A stretch of DNA of 19,115 bases from JAHBVY01 sp964415255 (GCA_964415255.1 CAYQAC010000103.1:1-19115); one strand, 5' to 3'. Positions 6,447 to 16,098 are shown, numbered from the stretch's first letter. Notes: a model not told the origin generated them from the sequence alone. A program made the numbers and translations.

Positions 6447-9400
6447 ATGAGACTACGAAGCTGGTTGATGGTGGGCGCGGTGTGCGCGCTCTCGGGTTGT
6501 GGTGGGAGCGAGTACGAGGGATCCGACGAGCCGCTCGCGCTGTCGTGTTCGGGTGACTCCAGCGAGGCGCTCGGCGGCGCTTGCGTGCGGGACGATGACT
6601 GCCCCTGCGCGTCGCACTGCGATCTGGGGGTGTGCGCGCGGAGCTGCTCAGCTTCCAGCGAGTGCGCGGCGGGGGAGCGCTGTGACGGCCTCGGCCGCTG
6701 CCGCCCCGCATCTGACCAGAGCGATCTGAAGCCCGCGCCGGAGAGCGCAGGCTCAGTGGAGCTCGTGACCAGCTTGCTCTTGATGGGGGACGCGGCGGAG
6801 CAGGTGGACTTCAGCGTGCTGGACGCGGCGGTGCCGCGCCTGCGCGCGGTGGCAGGCGCTGGCTACGAGGTGAGCTGCACCGGCGCTGAGGGCGCCTTCG
6901 CGCGCCACTGTGAGCAGGTGGACCTCGGGCTTGGCGCGCATCAGGTCCACGTGCGCGGCGTGCCAGGCGCTGCGCAGGGAGCTGGCAGCCTCCAGCTGAT
7001 CTCTGACCGGCAACGCTTGTCAGTGAGTCTGTCTAGTCCCTCGGCGTCCCCGCTGCCACCGGTGGAGCGCCCTGGCAGCTACCGCGGGACGCTGCGCGTC
7101 GACGCGCTGGGTGCGGCGTCGCCGGTGGCGACCCTGGCGCAAGAGGCAGCGCTCGCCCTCAGCACCACCGCGACGATTCACCCCGATGGGGGTGGCTTCT
7201 TGCTCGCGATCGACAACGCAAGCGGCGTGCTCGGGGCGGACGCGCGCTGGGTGGCGCGTCTCGTGCCAGAGGGGGAAGGGTGGCGCTTGGAGGCGCCCAC
7301 GCGGCCTGCCCTGAGCACCACGGCCGGCGCCGAGGTGGTCAGTGCAGCTCACTGTGACGAGGTGCGCTTTGATGGCGCGCTGACCGCGAGCTGCCGCTTC
7401 GAGCTGAGCGGGCTCTATGTTGGGGAGCTGCGGGGGTTGACGCGCGTGTCCTTCGGCTTCGCTCGCGAGGGTGACCTGCCCGCGGGGGCGAGCGCGCCGA
7501 GCTACCCCGCCGACGTCACGCCCGCGCACACGGTTGAGGAGCGCTTGATCGAGCCGCTGCCGTGGGAGGCCCGCGTGCACGAGGCGCTCTCGGATCCGTT
7601 CGGTGCGCCGAGCCAGACGGCAGAGCGGGTGGATGCCCTGAAGGACAGCCCGCTTGGGTTATGGCAGTGCGAGTCGGAGCGCAGCTCCCTTGAGGCTGCG
7701 TGCGAGAGCTTCTGGACGCTCGAGGCGCCCTTGCAGCAAGGCGCCGAGGCGCCGTGCCGCCGTCACCCCCCGAACCCGAGCTCCGGTGAGGTGGTGTGCA
7801 AGCTCAGCGTCAACACACCTGACGGACTGGTGGAGCTCGATCGCTGCGCGGTGATGGCCGCGCGCTACCACTGCACCCCGGCTGACGTCGGCGCGCTCGG
7901 CGTGTGTCGCTTCGAGCAGGAGTACGTGCACCCGGCGCTCACCGGCTCCAAGGCGGCCGCTGAGTGCCCGCAGGCGTACCTCTGCTGGGAGCCGCCCGCC
8001 GCGCCAGACGCTGGCAACATCGTGCAGCAAGCGACGTCGTGGCTCGATCAGAACCGCTACGCCCGGCTCGGCGATCTGCGCTGCCAGACGGGCGCGCTCG
8101 CCTTCACCACCGGGCTCACAGCGCAACCCGATCAGTCCGTGTCACTGACGGCGCGCGGCGCGTTCGAGGCCTGCGCGAACGATCTGGACCGCCACCTCAC
8201 GGGGCCCCAGGGCGTGGCTCCGCGCGGTGCCGCTGGGCTCGTCAGCTTAACTGGCAGTCAGGGCTGCTACGAGCCGTGGCGGCTGGAGGCGGCGCTCGGG
8301 CACGCCTTCGAGCTCGAGCGTCAGCGCGCCCTGGGTAACATCCTGGTGCAGGAGGGCGCCGGCTCGGCGCTCGGCCTGCGCCTGCTCTACCAACACACAG
8401 AGGCGCTCGGGCTGGTGGCTCGTGAGGCGCTTGAGTCAGATATCCTGACCACCGTGCTCGCGCTCGGCGGTCAGGGGGTCGCCAATGACCGCACCTTGGA
8501 TGAGTACCTGGAGCTGTCGGTGGAGGGCTGGAGCTTGCTGCTCCACCCCAGGCAGCTGGTGTCCCTGCTCGGCGTGCCGAACGGGCTGATGGCGGACCCT
8601 GACTACCGCAAGATCGTGCGCGGCGGACCGCTACCCCAGACGCCCGAGGCCTACCACAACCAGGGCTTGGCCCTCCCGGTGGTGATGGCGGAGACGGTGG
8701 GCTCGCAGCTCGAGGCGGCGCGCCGACTGGTGAACCGCGCGCGCTTCGCCGGGACGGGTGAGGAGGCCGCGCTCGGCCAGGCGGGTCAAGCCTCGCGCGC
8801 CGCCTGGGTGGTGCTCGGCGCGGCCAGCGCGACGGCGAAGCGCTCCGAGCCGCTGTCCCCCGGCTGGTGGGCGCGTTGGGAGGCGGCGCGCTACGCGGCG
8901 CTCAGCAGCCTGGGCGGCCTGGTGACTGAGATGCGCGCGCTGCGCGATCGTCAGAACCCGCTCGGGATCGATGAGGGCGATCTCCCGATTTACTTCATGG
9001 GGGATGAGGTCACACCGTCGCAGCGCTTCAGCGCCATCAGCGACTACCTGATCGGCAAGTCGATCTCCAACGTCTCTCAAGCCTGGGCGCCCGCCGCGGT
9101 GACCCGCGCGGAGTCGACGCTCGAGGCGGCGCGTGAGGCCTGGACCACGGCGCGCGAGCGTGAGCTGGCGGCAGTGGTCAGCGCGACTGACGCAGACCGT
9201 AGAGTGGGCGGCCTTGAGTCGAGCTACGGCGCGAAGATCGTGGCGCTGTGCGGCCGCACGGACTGGTCCGAGAAGACGATCCTCAGCGAGTGGACGGGCG
9301 CCGGGGAGCACACCCCGGCGACCTGCTTCATCGACTCAGCGCCGAGCTGCGCTGGGCAGGTGCCGGGCAGCGCGCTCGAGCAGGTGTACAGCGCGGTGAC

Positions 9401-11294
9401 CCCGGCGGACGTGGGCGTCGCGGTGTGCACCGCGGCGGGGCTCAGGCGACGCTACCCCGCGGTGGGGCACCCAAACCGCGCGTCGGCCTTGAACCAAGCG
9501 CTCCTTGACCACGGCTGGGACCTGAGCGGCAACGCGCGGCACGTACCAGTCAAGCGTGAGGGCGGCGCTGGCGCCGACACTGTGTTCACGGTGGGCAGCC
9601 ATCAGGTGGCCGTCGCTGAGGTGTACCAGCTGAGCTACCCCGGGGTCGATCCCTTGGTGGTTGGCCGCGCGGTGGCGGCCTGCGTGCAGCAGCACCCGAA
9701 GGGCCGCGCCAGCTTGCCTACCCCGAGCGAGGTGATAGGCAGACAACCTGACCCTGAGTGCTTCCTGGGTGGGCTCGGGGACGCGCACATCGGCATCGTC
9801 AACGCCACGCGTGAGCTCGACATCGCTCGCGAGGAGATGAACCAGCTGCAGGAGTCCTTCGCCATCTCGATGGAGAGCTGCCGCAGGCTGGCGCAGGGGA
9901 AGACGGAGACTGAGGCGCTTGAGGAGGCCAAGAACGGCGTCGTCACGGGGCTTCGCGCGGCGAAGCTCGTGACCGACATCTTGGCTGTCGGGTTCAAGGT
10001 GGTGTTAGACGCTGATGAGAGCACCTTCCAGAGCGCGATCTCGGACAGTGTCGCTGGCGCTGGGGTCGTCATCACCGAATCCATCTCGCTCGGCCTCGCG
10101 TTCGCGATCGAGACCACCACCACCTACTACGATCAGGCGATCGGCAAGGTGGGGCGCCAGACGGAGCTGGATCGCTGCTTCATCGACGCGCGAAGCTCCT
10201 TGGTCGGCTCCAAGACGGCGGCGCTCAAGGCGGAGAAGGCGGCGTTCGACACGCGGGTCGCGATGGCGAACTACAGTGGGCTCGCCGCTGAGCTCGACTA
10301 CGTGGTGCGCGAAGGGCAAGCGAGCGTGGCGACCGAGCGCGCGCGCATGAAGCTGGTGTCTGACGCGCGGCGGCCGCTCGCCAACGAGCGCTGGGTGAGC
10401 GAGCCCGTGTCGCGCTACCACCGCGAGTTCCGCCTGGCCCAGCGCATGCTCTACCTCTCCGTGCGGGCGGTGGAGTACGAGTACCAGGTGTCGCTGCCGC
10501 AGCGCGCGCAGGTGCTGGCCGCCCAGCGCCCGGCGGAGCTGCGCATCGTGCTCGACGACCTGCTGGTGCAGGCGGGCTCACGGCGGGTGAACGGGAGCAC
10601 GCCGTCGAGCCTGGTGAAGGTGGTGAGCCTGAAGCAGGAGCTGCTCAAGCTCGCGGATCGCGAGACCTACACCGGCGAGCAGCGCTTCGCGCATTACCTC
10701 GCGAGCGGCGCGGCCTTCAACCACCAAGGGGAGTACCTGGGGGTGGAGGTGCCGTTCCGGTTGGTTCCGCAGGGCAGCGAAGCAGGCCCCGGGGAGGTGC
10801 CCGTGTTCGCGGCGGGGGACTGCGCCGAGCGGCTGTGGTCGGTGAGCGCCTCCGTGGTCGGCCGCAAGGGGCTGTATCGTGGCGCGGACCCGCCGAGCTT
10901 CGTGCGGATGGATCTGCGGCAGAGCAACACCTTTTTCAGTCAGGTATGCGGACGACCTGGGGAGACTCAGCTCAGCTCGGTGAGGCCCGGGGTGAACCTG
11001 TTCCTCGATCCTTCCGCGGGGCAACCGAGCGGCGTGCAGGGGGCCGCGGGCGATCCGCGGAGCGCCTTCAGCACCGCGCGGATGCGGGCGTTCTTCGACG
11101 TGAAGCGCGCGGACTTGGAGCGCGATGAGTACTCTGAGGGCAGCAGCGCCGAGCTCGCAGCGCGCGGGCTGTACGGCGACTACAAGCTGTTCATCCCCGC
11201 CGGTGTGCTGAGCCAGGGCGGCTCGAATGGCCTGGTGCTCGACGCGGTGGAGGACGTCTTGCTGCGGCTTGAGTATGTTTCGGTGGCGAAGTAG
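6447..11294 (+). CDS. Giant lipoprotein (1615 aa) of unknown function
   Basis: The signal MRLRSWLMVGAVCALSGC has a textbook lipobox, so Cys18 should be lipidated. Residues about 33-87 are a Cys-rich module (ACVRDDDCPCASHCDLGVC, SSECAAGERCDGLGRC) of the kind common after lipoboxes in Myxococcota. Residues about 100-370 look beta-rich (GSYRGTLRVD, ATIHPDGGGFLLAI). The remainder is largely helical: a charged helix at about 880-920 (AESTLEAAREAWTTARERE), another at about 1117-1150, a long non-polar Gly/Ala/Val stretch at about 1172-1225 (VTDILAVGFKVVL, AGAGVVITESISLGLAFAIE), and further helices to about 1420. The C-terminal 190 residues look beta-rich again. I do not recognise the family. The layout would suit a surface-anchored adhesin, assembly factor or pore-former, but that is inference. 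The start is ATG at 6447 with only a weak purine tract upstream. It lies 166 nt after the MopE-like gene on the same strand. Confidence 0.85.
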   Translation: MRLRSWLMVGAVCALSGCGGSEYEGSDEPLALSCSGDSSEALGGACVRDDDCPCASHCDLGVCARSCSASSECAAGERCDGLGRCRPASDQSDLKPAPESAGSVELVTSLLLMGDAAEQVDFSVLDAAVPRLRAVAGAGYEVSCTGAEGAFARHCEQVDLGLGAHQVHVRGVPGAAQGAGSLQLISDRQRLSVSLSSPSASPLPPVERPGSYRGTLRVDALGAASPVATLAQEAALALSTTATIHPDGGGFLLAIDNASGVLGADARWVARLVPEGEGWRLEAPTRPALSTTAGAEVVSAAHCDEVRFDGALTASCRFELSGLYVGELRGLTRVSFGFAREGDLPAGASAPSYPADVTPAHTVEERLIEPLPWEARVHEALSDPFGAPSQTAERVDALKDSPLGLWQCESERSSLEAACESFWTLEAPLQQGAEAPCRRHPPNPSSGEVVCKLSVNTPDGLVELDRCAVMAARYHCTPADVGALGVCRFEQEYVHPALTGSKAAAECPQAYLCWEPPAAPDAGNIVQQATSWLDQNRYARLGDLRCQTGALAFTTGLTAQPDQSVSLTARGAFEACANDLDRHLTGPQGVAPRGAAGLVSLTGSQGCYEPWRLEAALGHAFELERQRALGNILVQEGAGSALGLRLLYQHTEALGLVAREALESDILTTVLALGGQGVANDRTLDEYLELSVEGWSLLLHPRQLVSLLGVPNGLMADPDYRKIVRGGPLPQTPEAYHNQGLALPVVMAETVGSQLEAARRLVNRARFAGTGEEAALGQAGQASRAAWVVLGAASATAKRSEPLSPGWWARWEAARYAALSSLGGLVTEMRALRDRQNPLGIDEGDLPIYFMGDEVTPSQRFSAISDYLIGKSISNVSQAWAPAAVTRAESTLEAAREAWTTARERELAAVVSATDADRRVGGLESSYGAKIVALCGRTDWSEKTILSEWTGAGEHTPATCFIDSAPSCAGQVPGSALEQVYSAVTPADVGVAVCTAAGLRRRYPAVGHPNRASALNQALLDHGWDLSGNARHVPVKREGGAGADTVFTVGSHQVAVAEVYQLSYPGVDPLVVGRAVAACVQQHPKGRASLPTPSEVIGRQPDPECFLGGLGDAHIGIVNATRELDIAREEMNQLQESFAISMESCRRLAQGKTETEALEEAKNGVVTGLRAAKLVTDILAVGFKVVLDADESTFQSAISDSVAGAGVVITESISLGLAFAIETTTTYYDQAIGKVGRQTELDRCFIDARSSLVGSKTAALKAEKAAFDTRVAMANYSGLAAELDYVVREGQASVATERARMKLVSDARRPLANERWVSEPVSRYHREFRLAQRMLYLSVRAVEYEYQVSLPQRAQVLAAQRPAELRIVLDDLLVQAGSRRVNGSTPSSLVKVVSLKQELLKLADRETYTGEQRFAHYLASGAAFNHQGEYLGVEVPFRLVPQGSEAGPGEVPVFAAGDCAERLWSVSASVVGRKGLYRGADPPSFVRMDLRQSNTFFSQVCGRPGETQLSSVRPGVNLFLDPSAGQPSGVQGAAGDPRSAFSTARMRAFFDVKRADLERDEYSEGSSAELAARGLYGDYKLFIPAGVLSQGGSNGLVLDAVEDVLLRLEYVSVAK

Positions 11295-11325
11295 CGCTGT
11301 AAAATTCCACGCGGATTGAGAGGCG

Positions 11326-11355
11326 TTGCCGTAGCGTGGCCCCGCGCGGTAGCAT
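11326..11355 (+). promoter_or_regulatory. Possible sigma-70-type promoter for the kinase unit
   Basis: TTGCCG at 11326-11331 and TAGCAT at 11350-11355 are separated by 18 bases, each a 4-of-6 match to the consensus. The site lies 47 nt before the preferred kinase start at 11403 and inside the longer TTG-initiated frame, so if real it argues for the shorter protein. Matches of this quality occur by chance. Confidence 0.3.
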
Positions 11356-11402
11356 CGCGGCGATTTGCGCGGTTTGTTCATCTTCCACCGCTCGGGGCTC
11401 GC

Positions 11403-14400
11403 GTGAGGGGCCCCGGCTCCGTCACCCAGCCAGGTCCCTTCGTAAGCTCGGCGAAGGGCGAGGACACGGCGCACGCGACGGGCTCGGCGGAGGTACCTCG
11501 CGGGACGCGCGCGTGGCTTGAGCCGGGTGACACCCTCTCGGCGGGGCGCTTCACCATCGAGGAGCGGCTCGGCGCGGGTGGCATGAGCGTGGTGTATCGT
11601 GCGCTCGATCGCGAGCTGGGCGTCAGCGTAGGGGTGAAGGTGCTGCCCTGGAGCGACGGCGAGCGGATCTTGCTGCTCCAGACTGAGTTTCGTGGTCTGC
11701 GCAGCGTGGTTCATCCGAGCCTGGTCTCGCTCTATGAGCTGTTCTGTGATGACGGGCTGTGGTTTTTCAGCATGGAGCTCGTGACGGGCGAGGAGCTCGT
11801 GCGCTGGGCGGAGGACCCTGAGCGCAGCGCCGCGGAGTTGGCCTCTGCCGTGCAGCAGCTCACCTGCGCCCTTGAGGCGATCCATCAGGCTGGTTGGATC
11901 CACCGCGACGTCAAGCCCTCGAACGTGTTGGTGGAGCCCTCAGGGCGCGTCGTGCTGCTCGACTTCGGGTTGCTCCAAGAGGCCCAGGCAGAGGCGCTCT
12001 GGCTGCCCCGGGCGGGGACGCGCGCCTTCATGGCGCCGGAGCAGCGCCGTGGTCAGTCGACCTTCGCATCTGACTGGTACGCCCTCGGGGTGATGTTGCG
12101 CGCGCTGAGCGGCGGCGCGGCGGACGGTGGTGAGAACGGCGTCCCGGCGCCCGCCCTCGCGGGGCTCGATGCCACGCCGCTCTTCGCTGCTTGCGCCTCG
12201 TTGACCCACGTGGATCCCTCACTGCGGGGTGATGGCGAGGCGGCGCGGCGTTGGGCCGCGGCGCTGGGTCACGGCGCTGACAGGAGCGCGGGCGGGCGTG
12301 AGTCGGCGGCGCAGGGCTCGCCGGGCGCGTGGCTGATCCCATTCGTCGGCCGAGCTGACGAGCTCACCGCGCTGAGGCGCCAGCTTGAGCCCGAGGGGGC
12401 ACCTTGCGTGCTGATCCACGGGCCGAGCGGGATGGGGAAGTCAGCGTTGGTGTCTGAGCTCGAGCGTGAGCTGGTCGCCGCCGGTGGCGTGGTGCTCGCC
12501 GGGCGCTGCTACGAGCGCGAGAGCGTGCCCTTCAAGGCCTTCGATGGGGTGGTGTCTGAGCTGGTTCGCGCGTTGCGCGCGATGCCCGAGTCGACGTGTC
12601 GGGAGCTCTTGAGCGACCCGCGCTCGGCGGGCATCACGCGGATTTTCCCCGCGTTCTCCGCGGCGATCACCTGGGACGAGCCCGCTCTGGAGGATCACCA
12701 CACGAAGCGTAGCCAGGCGTTCCTGGCCTTTCGGCACGTGCTCACGCAGCTCATCGGTGAGCGCAGGGCGGTGCTGTGGATCGACGATCTCCACTGGGGC
12801 GACGCCGACAGCGGGCGGCTGCTCGCGGCGCTGCTCTCGGGTCCTGGCGACCCGCCGGTGCGCTTCATCGGCACCTTCAGGACCGAGGAGCGCGCTCGGA
12901 GCCCGATGCTCGTGGAGCTCGAGGCGGTGCTGGGCGGCACCCATGAAATGGAGCTCACCCCGCTCCGAGAGCAGGACGCCGCGCGCTTGGTCGAGAGAGC
13001 GCTGGGCGACGCCACGCCCGTCGGGCAAATAGTCAGTGAGGCTGCCGGTAGCCCCTTCTTGCTTTGCCAGATGGTTCAGCACCTGAGCCGCGTGGAGGGG
13101 CGCGGGGAGGCGGTGGAGCTGGCTCACGCGCTGGAGGCGCAGCTCGAGCGGCTGCCCACGCAGGGGCGTCGCTTGCTGGAGGTGATCGCGCTCGCCGGTG
13201 AGCCGATACGGATGGGCGTCGTCGCTCGCGCGGCGGAGCTCGCCGTCGGCGAGCAGCGCGCGTTCATCGCCCTGGAGCGCGGGTGCCTCACGCGCCTCCG
13301 CGTCTCATCGCTAGGGCAGTGGGTGGAGGCGTACCACGATCGGATCCGTGAGGCCGTGGTGGCGGGGCTCGACGTGCCCGTCCGCGCGGCGCATCACGCT
13401 GCGCTGGCGACGGCGCTCGAGGCCTCCGGCGTGAAGGATCCCGAGCGGCTGTTCCCGCACTACCTGGGCTCTGGGCAGCACCGGGAGGCGCGTCGCTGCG
13501 CGCTGCTCGCGGCGCGCGCGGCGAGTCATGCCGCGGCGGCGCGCAGCGCAGCGCACTGGTATCGCGCCGCGCTCTCGCTGCCAACGAATGGAGAACCGGA
13601 GGCCGAAGCCGAGCTGCCTGCGCTGCGCGCGGCGCTGGCCGAGTCCTTGGCCCAAGCCGGGTGTGGGCGCGAGGCCGCTGAGGTCTACTTGGAGCTCGCG
13701 CGCGTTGCCCAGCCTCAGGACGCGCTGGAGCTCACCCAGCGCGCCGCTGACGAGCTGATCGCGATGGGCTACGAGGCAGAGGGCTTCGGGGTGCTCTCGG
13801 AGGTGTTCGAACGCGTGGGGCTCGGGGGGACGCTCGCCGGCAGTTTCTCCGTGCCGCGCCTGTTGTTCGAGCGCGCTCGTCTCGCGCGGCGTGGTCTTCG
13901 CTTCTCCGTGCGCTCGCCGGCCCAGGTGCCGCGCGCCGCGCTGCTCTGCGTGGATGGGGCGACCATGGCCGCGCGCGGTCTGATGACGGCGCACCCGCTG
14001 CAAGGCGCGCGCTGCGCCGCCTTGGGCCTCCGCTTGGCGCTGGACGCTGGAGACCCTGGTCGCTTGCTGCGCGCGATCGAGAACGAGCTCCTCTACACCT
14101 CGCTTGGCGGCGCGCGCGCTCGGCGTCACGCGGGCCGGCTCCGCGCGCTGGCCGAGCCGCTGCTAGAGCGCGTCCCCGAGCTGACGGCGCTCCAGTTCCG
14201 CATCACGAGCGCCATCGCGAGCGCGCTGCGTGACTGCGATTTCACCATGCTAGTGCGCCACGCCGAGGAGGCGGAGACGCTCACCGGGCGCACGTTCTCC
14301 TGGTGGGATTTGAGCCGGTCCCGGGGCGTGTGGGGGATGGGGTTGTGTGTCCGCGGGGAAATACGGGAGCTCAGTCGGCACGCGCACTTGTGGGTGGAAG

Positions 14401-15077
14401 ATGGCCTCGACCGCAACGACCAGGCGCTGGTCACCATCATGAACGCCTACCCCTGCTACGCGCTGCTCGCTGACGACGACGTGGAGGCGGCGCGCGAGCA
14501 CGCACGAGTGGCGGAGGAGCGCTCTCGGCGTCCGGTGGGTGATAGCAGTCGCTACAGCGCCCTGTACGCCGCGGCGGCGGTGGAGTGCTACGCGGGGTCG
14601 TCAGTGTCCCGCCTGAACGCGCTCGTCGGGCGGATCGACGCCATCGGCGGCACGCAGATCGCGCGGGTGCCCTTCTTGGGGATCCAGGCCGCGTGGTGGG
14701 CGAACTGCTGTGACTTGCGCCTGCTCGATCTCACGGGGGACGAGCAGGCGCTTCGGCGGGCGCGATCACGCGCGCGGGCGCTCGAGCGCTATGGCCTGTC
14801 GTGGCCCAAGGCGCTCGCGCTCCAGGTGCGCGCCGTCGAGCGTCGCCGCGCTTCGGACATTGAAGGCGCGGCGCGCGCGCTGCGTGAGGCGGCGGCGCGG
14901 TTCGAAGCGGGGGGCATGAACCTGCTGGCGGCGTGCACGCGCGTGCGCCTGAGCGAGCTGGTGCAGGGTGAGGTCTCGGAGCAGGCGCGCGTCGCCTTCG
15001 AGCGTGAGCGCGTCGCGCGGCCTGATCGCTGGCTCGGGGTTTACGCGCCCGGCCACGACGGGCTACGAAGGATCTGA
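11403..15077 (+). CDS. Ser/Thr protein kinase with AAA-type ATPase and TPR-like region (PknK-like)
   Basis: A cytoplasmic signalling protein of about 1224 residues. The kinase domain (about 45-300) has the Gly loop GAGGMSVVYRA at 57, the ATP lysine in VGVKVLP, catalytic HRDVKPSN with Asp169, DFG at 187, APEQ, and SDWYALGVML, so it should be active. Next comes a predicted ATPase (about 325-620) with Walker A GPSGMGKSALV (Lys346) and Walker B VLWIDDLHWGD (457-467), as in the AAA_16/LuxR-type ATPases of PknK-like proteins. The C-terminal 550 residues are Ala/Arg/Leu-rich helical repeats, probably TPR-like and used for partner binding or autoinhibition. A TTG at 11316 would add 29 residues, but that stretch overlaps a promoter-like pair and looks unlike the rest; GTG at 11403 is preferred, without a clear SD. 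One base separates its stop from the FHA gene, so the two are surely co-transcribed. Confidence 0.93.
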   Translation: MRGPGSVTQPGPFVSSAKGEDTAHATGSAEVPRGTRAWLEPGDTLSAGRFTIEERLGAGGMSVVYRALDRELGVSVGVKVLPWSDGERILLLQTEFRGLRSVVHPSLVSLYELFCDDGLWFFSMELVTGEELVRWAEDPERSAAELASAVQQLTCALEAIHQAGWIHRDVKPSNVLVEPSGRVVLLDFGLLQEAQAEALWLPRAGTRAFMAPEQRRGQSTFASDWYALGVMLRALSGGAADGGENGVPAPALAGLDATPLFAACASLTHVDPSLRGDGEAARRWAAALGHGADRSAGGRESAAQGSPGAWLIPFVGRADELTALRRQLEPEGAPCVLIHGPSGMGKSALVSELERELVAAGGVVLAGRCYERESVPFKAFDGVVSELVRALRAMPESTCRELLSDPRSAGITRIFPAFSAAITWDEPALEDHHTKRSQAFLAFRHVLTQLIGERRAVLWIDDLHWGDADSGRLLAALLSGPGDPPVRFIGTFRTEERARSPMLVELEAVLGGTHEMELTPLREQDAARLVERALGDATPVGQIVSEAAGSPFLLCQMVQHLSRVEGRGEAVELAHALEAQLERLPTQGRRLLEVIALAGEPIRMGVVARAAELAVGEQRAFIALERGCLTRLRVSSLGQWVEAYHDRIREAVVAGLDVPVRAAHHAALATALEASGVKDPERLFPHYLGSGQHREARRCALLAARAASHAAAARSAAHWYRAALSLPTNGEPEAEAELPALRAALAESLAQAGCGREAAEVYLELARVAQPQDALELTQRAADELIAMGYEAEGFGVLSEVFERVGLGGTLAGSFSVPRLLFERARLARRGLRFSVRSPAQVPRAALLCVDGATMAARGLMTAHPLQGARCAALGLRLALDAGDPGRLLRAIENELLYTSLGGARARRHAGRLRALAEPLLERVPELTALQFRITSAIASALRDCDFTMLVRHAEEAETLTGRTFSWWDLSRSRGVWGMGLCVRGEIRELSRHAHLWVEDGLDRNDQALVTIMNAYPCYALLADDDVEAAREHARVAEERSRRPVGDSSRYSALYAAAAVECYAGSSVSRLNALVGRIDAIGGTQIARVPFLGIQAAWWANCCDLRLLDLTGDEQALRRARSRARALERYGLSWPKALALQVRAVERRRASDIEGAARALREAAARFEAGGMNLLAACTRVRLSELVQGEVSEQARVAFERERVARPDRWLGVYAPGHDGLRRI

Positions 15078-15078
15078 G

Positions 15079-16005
15079 ATGGCGTGCTTAGTGAAAGGGG
15101 ACCAGCGGTTCGAGGTGCCGGTGCGTTGCCTGGTCGGCCGCGCGATCTTGGCGGACCTGCTCCTCAAGGGGCGGCGTGTTTCCACGGAGCATGCCGTGGT
15201 GTTTTGGAAGCAGGGCGCCTGGTATGTGCGTGACCTCGCGAGCCGTAACGGCACCTACGTGAACGGCGTGCAGCTTGAGCCACGGCAGGTGGCGCGGCTC
15301 AGTCGGGGGGACGTGCTGCGCTTCGGCGATCCGGAGGAGGTCTTCGGCTTCGCGGAGGATGATGGCCCAGCGCCGTCGGCGGTCCACCTCGTCAGCCGCG
15401 CGCGCTGTTCGGGGCGCGGCGGGACGCTGCTCATCCCAAGCGAAGAGGAGCCGGAGGGCAGCGTGTATCGCGAGGGGGGAGGCTGGTTCGCGGATGTCCA
15501 GGGTGAGGTCAGCGCGTTGACCGAGCAGCTGCTCACGCTCCCCAGCGGGATCTGGCGGCTCGACTTACCTCCTGACGAAGCCACGGATGAGCGCTCGCTC
15601 ATCACCACTGGGCTCGATGACTGGACGGTGGAGGCGGTGGAGCTCGAGTTCAAGGTGAGCCGCGATGAGGAGCGGGTCCACGCGGAGCTCGTGTGCGCCA
15701 ACGAGCGCCGCGAGCTCGGCTGTCGCTCTTGGAACGCGCTGTTGCTCCTGCTCGCGCGGGTGCGGCTCGGCGTCGGGCTCAGCGACGCCCACCGCGAGCG
15801 CCTGGGGGAGGTGTCCGCTGGCTGGGTGGACACCGCGTGGGTGGCGAGCGCGCTCGCCGAGAGCGTCGAAAAAATCAACGTGGATATCCACCGAGCGCGC
15901 GGCGCCTTCGCGCGCCTGGGGGTGGTGGACGCCCACCGCGTGGTGGAGCGCCGCCGAGGACAGATGCGCATCGGAGTCTCGCGCATCCGACTGACGAGCG
16001 AGTGA
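15079..16005 (+). CDS. FHA-domain protein with C-terminal winged-helix-like domain
   Basis: A 308-residue protein. Residues about 5-95 are an FHA domain, which binds phosphothreonine peptides: GRAILADLLLKGRRVSTEH has the conserved Gly-Arg and Ser-x-x-His, and SRNGTYVNG at 55-63 is the signature loop. After a mixed middle region, residues about 235-308 resemble a winged helix: GWVDTAWVASALAESVEKIN, VDIHRARGAFARLGVVDAH, then RVVERRRGQMRIG as the wing, like the DNA-binding domains of OmpR/SARP-type regulators. The start is ATG at 15079, one base after the kinase stop, with AAGGA six bases upstream; the frame is open further upstream inside the kinase gene but lacks support. The pairing suggests the FHA reads the phosphorylated neighbour kinase and the C-terminus acts on transcription (inference). 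Confidence 0.88.
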   Translation: MACLVKGDQRFEVPVRCLVGRAILADLLLKGRRVSTEHAVVFWKQGAWYVRDLASRNGTYVNGVQLEPRQVARLSRGDVLRFGDPEEVFGFAEDDGPAPSAVHLVSRARCSGRGGTLLIPSEEEPEGSVYREGGGWFADVQGEVSALTEQLLTLPSGIWRLDLPPDEATDERSLITTGLDDWTVEAVELEFKVSRDEERVHAELVCANERRELGCRSWNALLLLLARVRLGVGLSDAHRERLGEVSAGWVDTAWVASALAESVEKINVDIHRARGAFARLGVVDAHRVVERRRGQMRIGVSRIRLTSE

Positions 16006-16041
16006 GGGGCGTTAGGGTCAGTGGAGCTGACTTAAGCAGTC

Positions 16042-16098
16042 TCAGCGTGGGTTCGTCACGCTGACCACTGCCCGGGTCGTCTTCGCGGGCTTCTTTTC
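16042..16098 (+). terminator. Hairpins ending the kinase-FHA unit
   Basis: TCAGCGTG (16042-16049) pairs perfectly with CACGCTGA (16057-16064), loop 7. A second stem, GCCCG (16070-16074) with CGGGC (16086-16090), is followed directly by TTCTTTTC. This is 37-93 nt past the FHA stop, and the second stem with its T-rich tail is a plausible intrinsic terminator. Confidence 0.5.

Noticed and set aside
10578..11903. A 441-codon minus-strand frame
   Set aside because: It spans the end of one plus-strand gene and the start of the kinase and is His/Arg/Ala-rich, as expected of a shadow frame in G/C-rich DNA.
13311..14129. A 272-codon minus-strand frame inside the kinase gene
   Set aside because: Arg/Gln/His-rich shadow with no recognisable motif, lying wholly inside the helical-repeat region.
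14968..15078. Upstream extension of the FHA protein
   Set aside because: This stretch is the out-of-frame 3' end of the kinase gene; ATG at 15079 has an SD and starts just before the FHA domain.
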